A stretch of 64,000 nt of DNA from Bacteroidales bacterium (GCA_910575545.1 CAJTFH010000014.1:16517-80516); one strand, 5' to 3'. Positions 18,288 through 27,909 are shown, counted from the first letter of the stretch. Translations and numbers: made by a program. The notes: generated from the sequence alone by a model not told the origin.

Positions 18288-20365
18288 ACAACCCTGAATT
18301 GAAATATATCAAAGGGGTCGGCCCCGCACGTGCGAAACTCCTCGAAGAGGAGCTTCACATAAAGTCGTGTGCCGACCTGATTCGGCATTACCCTTCCCAC
18401 TACATCGACCGCTCACGCAGCTATCCGCTGGCCGAGCTATCGGGCGACATGCCCGCAGTTCAGGTGCGTGGCCGCTTCGTAACGTTCACAACCCAGGGCG
18501 AAGGGGCGAAAATGAGGCTCGTGGGTCTCTTTACCGACGGCACTGCCACCATCGAAGTCGTGTGGTTCCGGCGCATAAAAGCACTCAAGGAGCTCTACCA
18601 GACCGGCCGCGAATACATCCTTTTCGGCAAACCGCAGGCATTCAACAACCGGTGGAGCATGGTGCATCCTGAGGTTGACCCGCCAGATGCACCTGGCGCA
18701 GCCGAAGGCCTCCGGGGAGTTTACCCCCTCACTGAAAAACTGCGAAACCGGGGCGTCTCCTCCCGCAACATATTCACCTGGATACAAAACGCCCTCAAAA
18801 TCGCAGGCCATCTTCCCGAAACCCTACCTGCATCGCTTATAAGCCGCTACAGGATGATGAGTGCCGACCAGGCCATGAGGGTCATACACAATCCTCCAGA
18901 TAACGCCCGGTTGCAACAGGCCCGTCAACGATTGAAATTCGAGGAACTCTTCTACCTTCAGCTCAACATCCGACGCTACAGCAACAGACGCACTGCAGCC
19001 GTTCAAGGAATCAGGTTCCCTAAAATCGGACGATTCTTCAACACCTTCTATTCCGACATTCTGCCCTTTCCGCTGACCGGCGCCCAGAAGCGGGTGCTCC
19101 GCGAAATCCGCGCCGACGTCGGATCGGGCCGACAGATGAACCGGCTTCTCCAGGGAGATGTCGGCTCAGGGAAAACCATAGTGGCACTGATGTCTATGCT
19201 GATTGCTATCGACAACGGCAAACAGGCCTGTCTGATGGCTCCGACCGAAATCCTCGCCCAGCAGCACTATGAATCGCTACGCTCATTGGCGGCCCCCCTC
19301 GGCATCAACGTCAGGCTGCTAACCGGCTCTACACGGAAAAAAGATCGCGACGAAATCCACGCCCAGCTCTCCGACGGCTCACTCCATATCACCATCGGAA
19401 CACACGCCCTGATTGAAAACTCCGTGCAGTTCCACGACCTCGGAATGGTAATAATCGACGAGCAACACCGGTTCGGCGTAATGCAACGCGCCAGGTTATG
19501 GAGCAAAAATGCGACTTTGCCACATGTGCTGGTCATGACGGCCACGCCCATACCCCGCACACTGGCCATGACCGTCTACGGCGACCTCGATGTGTCAGTC
19601 ATTGACGAACTCCCTCCGGGTCGCAAGCCGATAACCACCCTACTGCGCTACGACGACCAGCGCATGCAGGTCTACCGTGCCATCGGTCGTGAACTCGCCC
19701 AAGGACGGCAGGTCTACATCGTCTACCCTCTGATTCAGGAAAGCGAAAAGCTCGACCTCAAAAGCCTTGAAGAAGGTTATGAACTGGTGCGCGACACCTT
19801 CCCTTCCTACCGCACGGCCTTCGTCCATGGGAAAATGAAACCTGCAGAAAAAGACCATCAGATGCACCTCTTCGCCAACCACGATGCCCACATCCTGGTG
19901 GCAACAACAGTCATAGAGGTCGGGGTCAATGTCCCCAACGCCTCTGTCATGGTCATTGAGAACGCTGAAAGGTTCGGTCTGTCGCAGCTCCACCAGCTCC
20001 GTGGCCGTGTAGGCCGTGGAGCAGCGCAAAGCTATTGCATACTCATGTCGAAACGGAAAATAGCTGCCGACACCCGCAAACGCCTCGAACTGATGACCAC
20101 CACCACCGACGGATTCGCCATCGCAGAAGCCGACCTTAAAATGCGCGGCCCAGGCGACCTTGAAGGAACCCTGCAGAGCGGCATCCCTTTCGACCTTCAT
20201 ATCGCCAACCTCGCCACCGACGGCCAGCTCGTGCAGCTTGCCCGCAACTGCGCAGAAGAAATCCTCGATGCAGACCCCCCACTATCCCTACCCCAACACT
20301 CAATGCTCCTGCCCGAACTCCGCCGCCTCTATTACCGCCCGCTTGACCTATCCCGAATCTCCTGA
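18284..20365 (+). CDS. recG: ATP-dependent DNA helicase RecG
   Basis: A 693-residue RecG when read from the TTG at 18284, which overlaps the ispD stop by 4 nt. This start gives LNNPELKYIKGVGPARAKLLEEELHI, the usual RecG N-terminus, and a normal family length; no in-frame ATG is near. The frame is also open upstream, but that text is a shadow of ispD. Domains are the wedge/OB domain (about 60-190), helicase motif I GDVGSGKT, the DEQH-type box IIDEQHRFGV, motif III MTATPIPRTLAMT and motif VI QLRGRVGRG. RecG remodels stalled replication forks and branch-migrates recombination intermediates. Confidence 0.95.
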   Translation: MNNPELKYIKGVGPARAKLLEEELHIKSCADLIRHYPSHYIDRSRSYPLAELSGDMPAVQVRGRFVTFTTQGEGAKMRLVGLFTDGTATIEVVWFRRIKALKELYQTGREYILFGKPQAFNNRWSMVHPEVDPPDAPGAAEGLRGVYPLTEKLRNRGVSSRNIFTWIQNALKIAGHLPETLPASLISRYRMMSADQAMRVIHNPPDNARLQQARQRLKFEELFYLQLNIRRYSNRRTAAVQGIRFPKIGRFFNTFYSDILPFPLTGAQKRVLREIRADVGSGRQMNRLLQGDVGSGKTIVALMSMLIAIDNGKQACLMAPTEILAQQHYESLRSLAAPLGINVRLLTGSTRKKDRDEIHAQLSDGSLHITIGTHALIENSVQFHDLGMVIIDEQHRFGVMQRARLWSKNATLPHVLVMTATPIPRTLAMTVYGDLDVSVIDELPPGRKPITTLLRYDDQRMQVYRAIGRELAQGRQVYIVYPLIQESEKLDLKSLEEGYELVRDTFPSYRTAFVHGKMKPAEKDHQMHLFANHDAHILVATTVIEVGVNVPNASVMVIENAERFGLSQLHQLRGRVGRGAAQSYCILMSKRKIAADTRKRLELMTTTTDGFAIAEADLKMRGPGDLEGTLQSGIPFDLHIANLATDGQLVQLARNCAEEILDADPPLSLPQHSMLLPELRRLYYRPLDLSRIS

Positions 20366-20728
20366 AAATTTATCGCTTTTATCTTTATTCCTGTTAATCT
20401 ATATAAACACATGCAAATGTTAATTTCGGAAAATGTTCAAAACATGCTTTAAAACACATTTTCATTATTCCGTCTGAATATCAGGCCATTGCGCCATATT
20501 CTCACTTCTACCATCAATCAGTTAGGATAATTTAATACAGCATAATTTCCTCAAAAGCGTTATTTTTCATATCTTTGAGCAACTGAACCGGACTGAGTTA
20601 AAGCCTTCTAATCAGCGTTTTCCTTATTCGGATTCCTTGAATCACAGGCCAACGCACTGTCCCGTTTATTGAAAAGCCAATTCTCCCGCTCCTTCCTATG
20701 CAGCTTGGGGTGATAAAATATTTGTTTG
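20366..20728. other. 363-bp gene-free stretch before ndk
   Basis: No coding or RNA gene recognised. It holds the ndk promoter (20546-20577) and therefore a leader of about 140 nt. No clear recG terminator is visible. Confidence 0.6.
20546..20577 (+). promoter_or_regulatory. ndk promoter
   Basis: TTTC at 20546-20549, a 20-nt spacer and TATCTTTG at 20570-20577, close to the Bacteroidota consensus. The start codon is ~150 nt downstream, so there is a long untranslated leader. Confidence 0.6.
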
Positions 20729-21190
20729 ATGGAAACTACACTTGTACTCATAAAGCCCTCAGGCGTTCAACGCGGCCTTGCCGGTAAAATCATTGCCCGT
20801 TTTGAGCAGAAAGGCCTGATTATCGCTGGAACGAAAATGATGCAGCTCAACGATTCTATACTCCGCGAGCACTATGCCCATTTGGTCGACCGCCCGTTTT
20901 TCCCATCCCTCGAGCGCTCCATGCAGTCTTCTCCGATAATCGCACTCGCCCTGCGCGGTGTCGACGCTGTTGCTGTTGTCAGGGCGATGACAGGCGTAAC
21001 CAACTCACGCAACGCCGCTCCAGGCACCATACGCGGCGATTTCGGCATGAGCGGACAAGAAAACATCGTTCACGCTTCAGATTCTCCAGAGAATGCAGCA
21101 ATCGAAGTAGCCCGTTTCTTCAAGCCTGAAGAAGTTTTCGACTACAACCCCTGCACAATAGCCTCAATTTACGCGCCCGACGAGAAATAA
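20729..21190 (+). CDS. ndk: nucleoside diphosphate kinase
   Basis: A 153-residue Ndk, which transfers the gamma-phosphate between nucleoside triphosphates and diphosphates through a phosphohistidine. It has the start TLVLIKPSGVQRGLAGKII, NSRNAAPGTIRGDFG and the active-site H115 in NIVHASDSPENA. The ATG at 20729 was chosen; a TTG directly before it would add one residue. A 24-nt hairpin lies just after the stop. Confidence 0.95.
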   Translation: METTLVLIKPSGVQRGLAGKIIARFEQKGLIIAGTKMMQLNDSILREHYAHLVDRPFFPSLERSMQSSPIIALALRGVDAVAVVRAMTGVTNSRNAAPGTIRGDFGMSGQENIVHASDSPENAAIEVARFFKPEEVFDYNPCTIASIYAPDEK

Positions 21191-21210
21191 CTCCATAACA
21201 GCGCCACAAC

Positions 21211-21236
21211 GCCTGATTAGCCCCGGCCAATCAGGC
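21211..21236 (+). terminator. hairpin after ndk
   Basis: GCCTGATT (21211-21218) pairs with AATCAGGC (21229-21236). It lies 20 nt after the stop. The T run is weak, so termination is only likely. Confidence 0.45.
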
Positions 21237-21402
21237 TTCAACAAAAACAGACCGATAATGTAAGTCGTCAAAACAACTTACTTAAAAATTAACCATAGCC
21301 ATACTAACCACAGCGGCTTCTCAGGATAAGCGACTGTCCACCAGGCAAATCCGCCAATCTCTCCATGGAGCCACCCCAAATCTCTCTCCGGAGAAACAAA
21401 AC

Positions 21403-22380
21403 ATGCTTCAAAAAATATTTAAAACTCTATCACTCCTCTCAATAACGGCATTGTCAGCATTAAGCGCATCCGCCCAGACCTACCGTCTACCCGGCGCACA
21501 CGCTGCCGAACACCAGGATCTCATTGCCAGACAGGAAAATATCGGAAACCAGATTTCTGTTAAAGACACCCAGGAATTCCTCGACAACCTCTTTAAAGAC
21601 GAAGAAGAACCTGAACTCGACATCTACACCGAAGCCTGGAACTCAAAGAGCGTTAACGCCTATGCAGGAATGCAGATTCCTGACACCAAAACCATTGACG
21701 TCAGCGAATTTGCAATGCCTTGTCCTGGCTACGTTACATCACCCTACGGCTACCGTCCGCGGTTCCGCCGCGAACATAAAGGCATCGACCTAAAACTTCA
21801 GACCGGCGACACCGTCTATGCAGCATTCAGCGGTCGAGTACGCCTCACCAACTTCGAGCGCCGTGGATATGGCTACTACGTAATCCTACGCCATCCCAAC
21901 GGCCTGGAAACAGTCTACGGCCACCTATCCAAATTCCTTGTCGAACCAGACCAGGATGTTAAAGTCGGCGACCCAATCGCCCTCGGCGGGAACACCGGAC
22001 GCAGCTTCGGCTCCCATCTCCACTTTGAGACCCGCTTCATGGGCACACCAATCAACCCTGCGGCCATCTTCGACTTCGCAAACCAGACCGTCCACACTGA
22101 CACATACACATTCGACAAACACACATATAAGAAAGCGCGCAACTTCGACCCGGCTGCAAACACCGAATATGCCCGCCAATACCGGGCAACCCATCCCGCT
22201 CGGCCCACTGCCTCAACAGGCTCATCGAAATCAGCCGCCGCTTCCTATACCATCCGCCGTGGCGACACCCTCAGCCGCATAGCCTCGCGCAACGGTGTCA
22301 CCGTGCGCCAGCTCTGCCGCCTCAACGGTCTGACCACCAAATCGAAGCTCCAGCCCGGCAAAAAACTCCGCCTCCGCTAA
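21403..22380 (+). CDS. secreted M23 peptidase with C-terminal LysM domain
   Basis: A 325-residue exported protein (signal peptide about 1-24, ending SASA-Q). Residues ~105-225 are an M23 LytM-type metallopeptidase: H125 and D129 in HKGIDL bind zinc, with H205 and H207 in SHLHFE. The C-terminal ~45 residues (YTIRRGDTLSRIASRNGVTV...LQPGKKLRLR) are one LysM peptidoglycan-binding domain. It is likely a cell-wall endopeptidase or an EnvC/NlpD-like amidase activator; the intact zinc ligands favour the enzyme. A strong terminator, part of a 176-bp repeat, follows. Confidence 0.92.
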   Translation: MLQKIFKTLSLLSITALSALSASAQTYRLPGAHAAEHQDLIARQENIGNQISVKDTQEFLDNLFKDEEEPELDIYTEAWNSKSVNAYAGMQIPDTKTIDVSEFAMPCPGYVTSPYGYRPRFRREHKGIDLKLQTGDTVYAAFSGRVRLTNFERRGYGYYVILRHPNGLETVYGHLSKFLVEPDQDVKVGDPIALGGNTGRSFGSHLHFETRFMGTPINPAAIFDFANQTVHTDTYTFDKHTYKKARNFDPAANTEYARQYRATHPARPTASTGSSKSAAASYTIRRGDTLSRIASRNGVTVRQLCRLNGLTTKSKLQPGKKLRLR

Positions 22381-22403
22381 TCCAACAGCATAACAAATAC
22401 AAC

Positions 22404-22438
22404 AAAGGCGTTGTGTCGAAATTCGACCAACGCCTTTT
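22404..22438. terminator. terminator hairpin after the M23 gene (part of repeat copy 1)
   Basis: AAGGCGTTG pairs with CAACGCCTT, with inner GTCGAA/TTCGAC, so nearly the whole 30 nt is a palindrome. It is flanked by A and T runs, so it can act in both directions. Confidence 0.75.
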
Positions 22439-22581
22439 TGGCATCCGGATGGAGAGGGTGCTGTCAGAATGGTTCAGATGGTAGGAGCCTGAGGGTGAGG
22501 GTGAAGGGAGTTGACTAAGGTCAATGACCGAACCCGAAGCCCTCGGGCGACGACCCAGATGAGCCATTATGACACACCCTC
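22406..22581. repeat. 176-bp duplicated element with terminal inverted repeats, copy 1 (MITE-like)
   Basis: The same ~176 bp occurs again at 22951-23126, same orientation, with only about two mismatches. Its last 128 bp (22454-22581) begin with GAGGGTGCTGTCAGAATGG and end with the near reverse complement of that (CCATTATGACACACCCTC). Such imperfect terminal inverted repeats are typical of a miniature transposable element. The first ~40 bp are the terminator palindrome. Confidence 0.7.
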
Positions 22582-22950
22582 TTGTCATGCATCTCCCGCC
22601 CCACCATTCTTATCAACCTCACCATCCAATTTCCGGCCGCCCCTTCTGTGTTCCGATTCAAAATTGTAGACAAGCACATCACCTCGACATCACCTCGACA
22701 TCACCTCGAGATAACGCCCGCCCTCCGGCAACATTCGGCACTACCACCTTGACAGTCCCGCTTACCGGCGATGCCGAAAAATCACTAATTATTTGCCGCC
22801 AAATTGATGCACGAGCGGTGCATCCCTACAATCCGGAGTTTTGCAACACCTACCCAACAAAACGATGTGCATTTATCAATGATGCCCAATTGTGACACGC
22901 CCTCACCACACCAGTGATTGCCCAGGTTCGATTTATATCGACACAAAAAA
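22582..22950. other. spacer between the two repeats with tandem 11-mers, a small palindrome and a third repeat end
   Basis: No gene seen. It contains three tandem copies of ACATCACCTCG (22676-22708), a GATGCAC/GTGCATC hairpin with a 5-nt loop (22806-22824) and, near 22886-22902, a diverged copy of the repeat terminus (TTGTGACACGCCCTC). It looks like remains of nested mobile elements. Confidence 0.55.
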
Positions 22951-23126
22951 AGGCGCTGTGTCGAAATTCGACCAACGCCTTTTTTGCATCCGGATGGAGA
23001 GGGTGCTGTCAGAATGGTTCAGATGGTAGGAGCCTGAGGGTGAGGGTGAAGGGAGTTGACTAAGGTCAATGACCGAACCCGAAGCCCTCGGGCGACGACC
23101 CAGATGAGCCATTATGACACACCCTC
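22951..23126. repeat. 176-bp duplicated element, copy 2 (MITE-like)
   Basis: Second copy of the element at 22406-22581, offset 545 bp. Its terminator palindrome (about 22948-22985) differs by one base in the stem. It ends 31 bp before the stop of fabF and so can also terminate fabF. Confidence 0.7.
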
Positions 23127-23157
23127 GCATATATAACCTAATTGTTATTGCTGACCA

Positions 23158-24423
23158 TTATTCCTCATACTTTTTCAAGATAACAGTGGCATTATGGCCG
23201 CCGAATCCGAAAGAGTTGCTCAGAGCTGCGCGCACCGGGCGTCTCTCAGCCTTGTTGAATGTGAAATTGAGGGTATAGTCAATTTCCTCATCCTCATCAC
23301 CCTCTTCGTGGTTGATGGTCGGGGGAACGATGTCGTTCTGGATGGCCAATGTGCAGAACAGAGCCTCAAGAGCCGCTGTTGCACCCAGCAGATGACCTGT
23401 CATTGATTTGGTCGAGCTAATGTTGAGTTTCTTCACATCATCGCCAAACACCTTAACAATGGCCTTGACTTCTGAAACGTCGCCTACGGGAGTTGATGTG
23501 CCGTGAGTGTTGATATAGTCGATATCCGACGGCTTCATGCCCGCATCTTCAAGCGCACTCTCCATCGAGATGATTGCGCCCAGGCCTTCAGGATGGGTAG
23601 CCGTGAGGTGATAGGCATCAGCCGACATGCCGCCACCGGCAACCTCGGCATAAATCTTGGCGCCGCGTGCTTTTGCATGTTCCAGCTCCTCGAGAACCAG
23701 CACAACCGAACCCTCGCCGATAACGAAGCCGTCGCGGCTCTTGCTGAACGGACGTGATGCTGTGGCCGGAGAATCGTTGCGGGTCGAAAGGGCGTGCATC
23801 GAGTTGAAACCACCCACACCTGCGGGATAAACGGCTGCCTCAGCACCGCCTGTTAGAATAGCGTCGGCCTTACCCAGACGAATAAGGTTGAACGCATCAA
23901 TAATAGCATTATTCGACGAAGCGCAAGCTGAAACCACACCGTAGTTGGGGCCATGGTAAGCATACTCCATCGAAATATGACCCGATGCGATGTCGGCAAT
24001 CATCTTGGGGATGAAGAACGGGTTGTATTTCGGACCCTGCTCGGCATGCATCGCATAATATCCGGCTTCCTCCTCAAAAGTGTGAAGACCGCCGATACCG
24101 GCCGCCACAATCACTCCCACACGGTTACGGTTGAGATTGTCGGCTTTTTCAATACCGGAATCCTCAACTGCCTGACGGGCTGCCACCATGGCATATTGAG
24201 CATACAGGTCAAGCTGACGGAGCTTTTTGCGGTCAAAGTGATCTTCACCTTTAAAGTCTTTAACCTCGCAGGCAAATTGTGTCTTGAACAGCGACGCATC
24301 GAAATGCGTGATCGGTCCGGCTCCGCTGACCCCTTCCAATGCGTTTTTCCACGTTGTTTCAACGTCGTTGCCTATTGGGGTCACGGCTCCAAGACCGGTT
24401 ATAACTACTCTTTTAAGTTCCAT
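23158..24423 (-). CDS. fabF: beta-ketoacyl-ACP synthase II
   Basis: A 421-residue condensing enzyme of fatty acid elongation. The ATG at 24423 (MELKRVVITGLGAVTPIGND) was chosen over an upstream start that adds ten unrelated residues. The Cys-His-His triad is visible as C167 in VVSACASSN, H307 in NTHGTSTPVGD and H344 in KSMTGHLLGA. Its partner acpP lies upstream on the same strand, 291 bp away, with a hairpin between them; acpP-fabF is a usual pair. Confidence 0.95.
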   Translation of the reverse strand: MELKRVVITGLGAVTPIGNDVETTWKNALEGVSGAGPITHFDASLFKTQFACEVKDFKGEDHFDRKKLRQLDLYAQYAMVAARQAVEDSGIEKADNLNRNRVGVIVAAGIGGLHTFEEEAGYYAMHAEQGPKYNPFFIPKMIADIASGHISMEYAYHGPNYGVVSACASSNNAIIDAFNLIRLGKADAILTGGAEAAVYPAGVGGFNSMHALSTRNDSPATASRPFSKSRDGFVIGEGSVVLVLEELEHAKARGAKIYAEVAGGGMSADAYHLTATHPEGLGAIISMESALEDAGMKPSDIDYINTHGTSTPVGDVSEVKAIVKVFGDDVKKLNISSTKSMTGHLLGATAALEALFCTLAIQNDIVPPTINHEEGDEDEEIDYTLNFTFNKAERRPVRAALSNSFGFGGHNATVILKKYEE

Positions 24424-24667
24424 TTCTCTATTGCGTGATAAGAGTGATATCATCTCCGCCTACGCCCCCCGTTCATTCCTGCACACCTACATATGCTATA
24501 AGAGAGACTCACAAGAATGGACAATGGAGGAATCTTGTTGCGGAGAAGTTATAGGATTGTCGGTTTAGACCCGGCTGCAATAAGCGGGAAGCAACTGCAA
24601 CACACAACCGCAGCCTCAGCTAATACTCTAAAAACCAACAAAATATACCTCCTATAAATGTTTAAAT
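24424..24667 (-). other. gene-free leader between acpP and fabF
   Basis: About 245 bp without a recognisable gene, on the 5' side of fabF. No good -7 match was found, so fabF is either read through from acpP past the hairpin at 24668-24688 or has a promoter I cannot see. Confidence 0.4.
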
Positions 24668-24688
24668 AGCCCCGGAAAATCCGGGGCT
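24668..24688. terminator. hairpin downstream of acpP
   Basis: AGCCCCGG (24668-24675) pairs with CCGGGGCT (24681-24688) around a 5-nt loop. It lies 27 nt past the acpP stop on the minus strand. The T run on that side is short, so it may be a partial terminator that lets some transcription reach fabF. Confidence 0.6.
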
Positions 24689-24714
24689 TTATGTCTCTTA
24701 AGTCCTAATTTGAC

Positions 24715-24951
24715 TTAGGCCTGAGCTGCTTCGATATAAGAGATAGCATCGCCAACGGTTGCGATACCTTCAGCCTTGTCATCGGGAATTGTAATGCCGA
24801 ACTCTTTCTCAAATTCCATGATAAGCTCCACAGTGTCAAGGCTATCTGCGCCGAGGTCGGTGGTGAAAGCGGCTGTTTCGGTCACTTGGTTTTCATCTAC
24901 GCCCAGTTTGTCAACGATGATGGCTTTAACACGAGATGCAATTTCTGACAT
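24715..24951 (-). CDS. acpP: acyl carrier protein
   Basis: A 78-residue acidic protein with the phosphopantetheine site S37 in the [15 protein letters not shown] motif. It carries growing acyl chains in fatty acid synthesis. The start is set by a strong promoter element at 24997-25004, about 45 nt upstream. Confidence 0.97.
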   Translation of the reverse strand: MSEIASRVKAIIVDKLGVDENQVTETAAFTTDLGADSLDTVELIMEFEKEFGITIPDDKAEGIATVGDAISYIEAAQA

Positions 24952-24996
24952 AATAATTTAGTTTTTGTGATTTTTGATTATTCTGATTTTGCGGTG

Positions 24997-25004
24997 CAAA
25001 GTTA
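24997..25004 (-). promoter_or_regulatory. -7 element for acpP
   Basis: TAACTTTG on the minus strand fits TAnnTTTG and lies 46 nt ahead of the acpP start. Confidence 0.6.
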
Positions 25005-25123
25005 AGCAATTCCTGAGAATCACATCGTCATTTGCGCCACAAAATTACAAAAACTATTTGGATATATTGGCATTAATTGGAGAAAAATTTCCTTATTCAC
25101 CTTATATCCACTCCATATGCCCC

Positions 25124-25891
25124 TCATTCAACATACGGATATGTCACATCATGCAAGAACAATGGCCCCGCCGGCATCGACGTACCGGCCGCACAACGGT
25201 CTTTCTTTTCTATAATTTCCCGGAAACGGTCAATATCAATCTTCCCGCGCCCCACATCAACCAAGGTGCCCACTACAGCCCTTACCATATTACGCAAAAA
25301 ACGGTCGGCCGTTATTTCAAACACCCATTCAGCCCCTCCGGGAAACGCCTCGCTTGACGGCAGACGCCTCCATTCAGCCTTGGTCACATGACATATATTG
25401 GTTTTCACATCAGTGTGGAGCTTGGAAAACGAAGTGAAGTCCTCTGTTTCGCATAACACCTGCGCAGCCTCGTTCATAGCCCCGAAATCGAGATTTTCGG
25501 GTGCTTTCCACGAAAGGCCTCCCGAAAACGGGTTCTTATTCGTATGGGCATAATAATGATATGTGCGGCTCGTGGCATCGAAACGGGCATGAGCACCATC
25601 ATGCACCGGCCACACCCGGCGCACAGCTATCGTCGGGCCAAGAATCGAGTTAAGCGCCCTGACAACATGCCTGTCATCGTCTACGCACCAAGGCAAATCG
25701 AAATGCGCCACCATTTTGCTGGCGTTAACCCCCGCGTCAGTGCGCCCGGCACCGGTAATCGCCACCGGCACCCGCATCAGCGTTGAAAGCCCCCGTTCAA
25801 CCGTCTCCTGCACACTAACCGCATTCGGCTGCGTCTGCCACCCGTGGTAAGGCCCGCCGATATACGCCAGCTCCATGAAATGCCTATTCAT
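25124..25891 (-). CDS. truA: tRNA pseudouridine synthase A
   Basis: A 255-residue TruA, which makes pseudouridine at positions 38-40 of tRNA anticodon arms. The catalytic aspartate is D52 in GAGRTDAGVNA; the start YIGGPYHGWQTQPNAVSVQ and the C-terminal FLRNMVRAVVGTLVDVGRG are also typical. It lies 56 bp downstream of speA on the same strand, with a pyrimidine-rich repeat tract between them. Confidence 0.95.
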   Translation of the reverse strand: MNRHFMELAYIGGPYHGWQTQPNAVSVQETVERGLSTLMRVPVAITGAGRTDAGVNASKMVAHFDLPWCVDDDRHVVRALNSILGPTIAVRRVWPVHDGAHARFDATSRTYHYYAHTNKNPFSGGLSWKAPENLDFGAMNEAAQVLCETEDFTSFSKLHTDVKTNICHVTKAEWRRLPSSEAFPGGAEWVFEITADRFLRNMVRAVVGTLVDVGRGKIDIDRFREIIEKKDRCAAGTSMPAGPLFLHDVTYPYVE

Positions 25892-25904
25892 ACCACCTTC
25901 CTTA

Positions 25905-25942
25905 CGACTTACGACTTCTTACTTCTCAATTCCTACCTCTCA
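25905..25942. repeat. pyrimidine-rich ACTTCTT repeat tract, copy 2
   Basis: TTACGACTTACGACTTCTT and related units between truA and speA; the same kind of tract as at 11160-11222 and 31690-31775. Confidence 0.5.
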
Positions 25943-25947
25943 CCCCA

Positions 25948-27846
25948 TCAATTCTTCTCCAAATAAGTATATCCATACAATCCTGAGCGGTAATTACTCA
26001 GAAATTCCCGCCCTTCTTCAGGGGTTATTTTTCCATCTTTCATCGCTTTCGTAACCCAGGTCTCAACATTCCTGACAAGTTTCTTAGGATTGAATTGCAC
26101 ATAGTCGAGAACCTCTGCAACCGTTTCTCCATCGATAATCCTGTCAATCTCATAATGGTCTTTATAACATGAGATATGCACCGCGTTAGTATCGCCGAAC
26201 AGATTATGCATATCACCGAGAATCTCCTGATATGCACCCACAAGGAACACACCTATATAGTAAGGTTCACCGGGTTTCAGCGGATGCACGGGCAACGACG
26301 ACGATGTGCCGCCCGAAACTATGAAATTATCTATTTTCCCGTCTGAGTCACACGTCATATCCTGAAGAGTCGCCATGCGGGTCGGTTTCTCGTCAAGACG
26401 AGTGATAGGTATAACCGGAAACACCTGGTCAACAGCCCATGAATCCGGCAGGGACTGGAACAGCGAGAAGTTGCAGAAATATTTGTCGGGCAGCATTTTC
26501 GACACCTTCCGAAGCTCCTCAGGCGGATGCTTCATCTGCGCACCGATGTTGCCTACTTCGCGGGCTATCTCCCAGAACAGTTTCTCCGCCAACGCACGGT
26601 TGCGCAAATCTATTATTCCCAACGAGAACATGTCGAGCACTTCCTCTCGAATCTGAAGCGCATCATGCCAGCTCTCGAAAATGGTCTGTTGGTCAAGACG
26701 GTCCCATATCTCATAAAGTTCCTTCACCAGCTCATGCTCGTCACCCTTAAGGTCTTCACTATCCTTCCATGTAGGCAGCGAAGTGGTTTCAAGCACCTCG
26801 GTAATCAACACCGAATGATGGGCAGTCAGCGAGCGGCCGCTTTCAGTCACTATATTAGGTTGCCGCAAACCGTTCTTCTCACAGGCATCAACTATTGAAT
26901 AGATGGCATCGTTGGCATATTCCTGTATTGAATAGTTCATCGAGCTTTCGCTGGCACTGGAACGGGTTCCGTCATAGTCCACCCCAAGACCTCCCCCTAT
27001 GTCAACATAGTCAATCTCGAATCCAAGCTTGCTAAGCTGCACATAAAACTGCATAGCCTCGCGCAATGCGTTCTTTATGCGGCGGATTTTAGTAATCTGG
27101 CTGCCGATATGGAAATGGATAAGTTTGAGCCATCCGTTCATACCGTTCTTCCGCAGATAATCGAGAGCTTCGAGAAGCTCCGACGAATTGAGTCCGAACT
27201 TCGACGAATCACCACCCGATTCCTCCCATTTCCCCGAGCCGGAATTGGCCAGTTTTATGCGTATACCGATAGCAGGGGTTATTTTCAGTCTTGTAGCAAC
27301 CTCATAGATGGTTCTCAGCTCGTTGAGTTTCTCTACCACCAGAATGATGCGACGCCCCATCTTGTGGGCCAGCAATGCCAGCTCAACATAATTCTCATCT
27401 TTATAGCCATTGCAGACTATCAGCGCATTCTCATCTATATTGGTGGCGAGCACGGCATGGAGTTCAGGTTTCGACCCAGCCTCCAGACCAATGTTGAATT
27501 TCTTCCCATGGCTGACAATCTCCTCGACCACAGGGCGCATCTGGTTGACCTTAATCGGATATACTATGAAATTCTTAGCCTCATAGCCATACTGCTCCGA
27601 AGCCTGTTTGAAACAATTTGAAATCTTCTCAACCCGGTTGTCGAGAATATCTGGAAAGCGCAGCAAAACCGGTGCCGTTATATCTTTCACCTGGAGTTCA
27701 TCGAGAACTTCCCTGAGATCCACAGGAGCAAAACCCTCGCGGGGGGTCACCGTCACATTACCCTTATCATTGATGGAAAAATACTGACGACCCCAACCGC
27801 TTATATTATATAGCTCAGCGCTATCTTCCACTCTCCACTTTCTCAT
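25948..27846 (-). CDS. speA: biosynthetic arginine decarboxylase
   Basis: A 632-residue SpeA-type fold III PLP decarboxylase converting arginine to agmatine for polyamine synthesis. The PLP lysine is K99 in NFIVYPIKVNQ. The glycine-rich PLP-phosphate site is DIGGGLGVDYDG, and the second-subunit active-site region is CNFSLFQSLPDSWAVDQ. Length fits the family. Its promoter element (27910-27917) is divergent from that of apbE. Confidence 0.94.
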   Translation of the reverse strand: MRKWRVEDSAELYNISGWGRQYFSINDKGNVTVTPREGFAPVDLREVLDELQVKDITAPVLLRFPDILDNRVEKISNCFKQASEQYGYEAKNFIVYPIKVNQMRPVVEEIVSHGKKFNIGLEAGSKPELHAVLATNIDENALIVCNGYKDENYVELALLAHKMGRRIILVVEKLNELRTIYEVATRLKITPAIGIRIKLANSGSGKWEESGGDSSKFGLNSSELLEALDYLRKNGMNGWLKLIHFHIGSQITKIRRIKNALREAMQFYVQLSKLGFEIDYVDIGGGLGVDYDGTRSSASESSMNYSIQEYANDAIYSIVDACEKNGLRQPNIVTESGRSLTAHHSVLITEVLETTSLPTWKDSEDLKGDEHELVKELYEIWDRLDQQTIFESWHDALQIREEVLDMFSLGIIDLRNRALAEKLFWEIAREVGNIGAQMKHPPEELRKVSKMLPDKYFCNFSLFQSLPDSWAVDQVFPVIPITRLDEKPTRMATLQDMTCDSDGKIDNFIVSGGTSSSLPVHPLKPGEPYYIGVFLVGAYQEILGDMHNLFGDTNAVHISCYKDHYEIDRIIDGETVAEVLDYVQFNPKKLVRNVETWVTKAMKDGKITPEEGREFLSNYRSGLYGYTYLEKN

Positions 27847-27909
27847 TCTTTAGCTGTTTTCAGTTCTGTTTTGTGGTTTACGCAATCTCTCGCCGAGATT
27901 TGCAACTCA

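Noticed and set aside
20366..20728. tRNA or small RNA gene ahead of ndk
   Set aside because: No cloverleaf, TTCGA arm or conserved RNA fold could be found by eye; only the ndk promoter is supported.
22569..22895. 108-codon ORF in the spacer between the duplicated elements
   Set aside because: It starts inside the repeat, runs through tandem 11-mers and ends in another repeat end; His/Pro-rich non-protein text.
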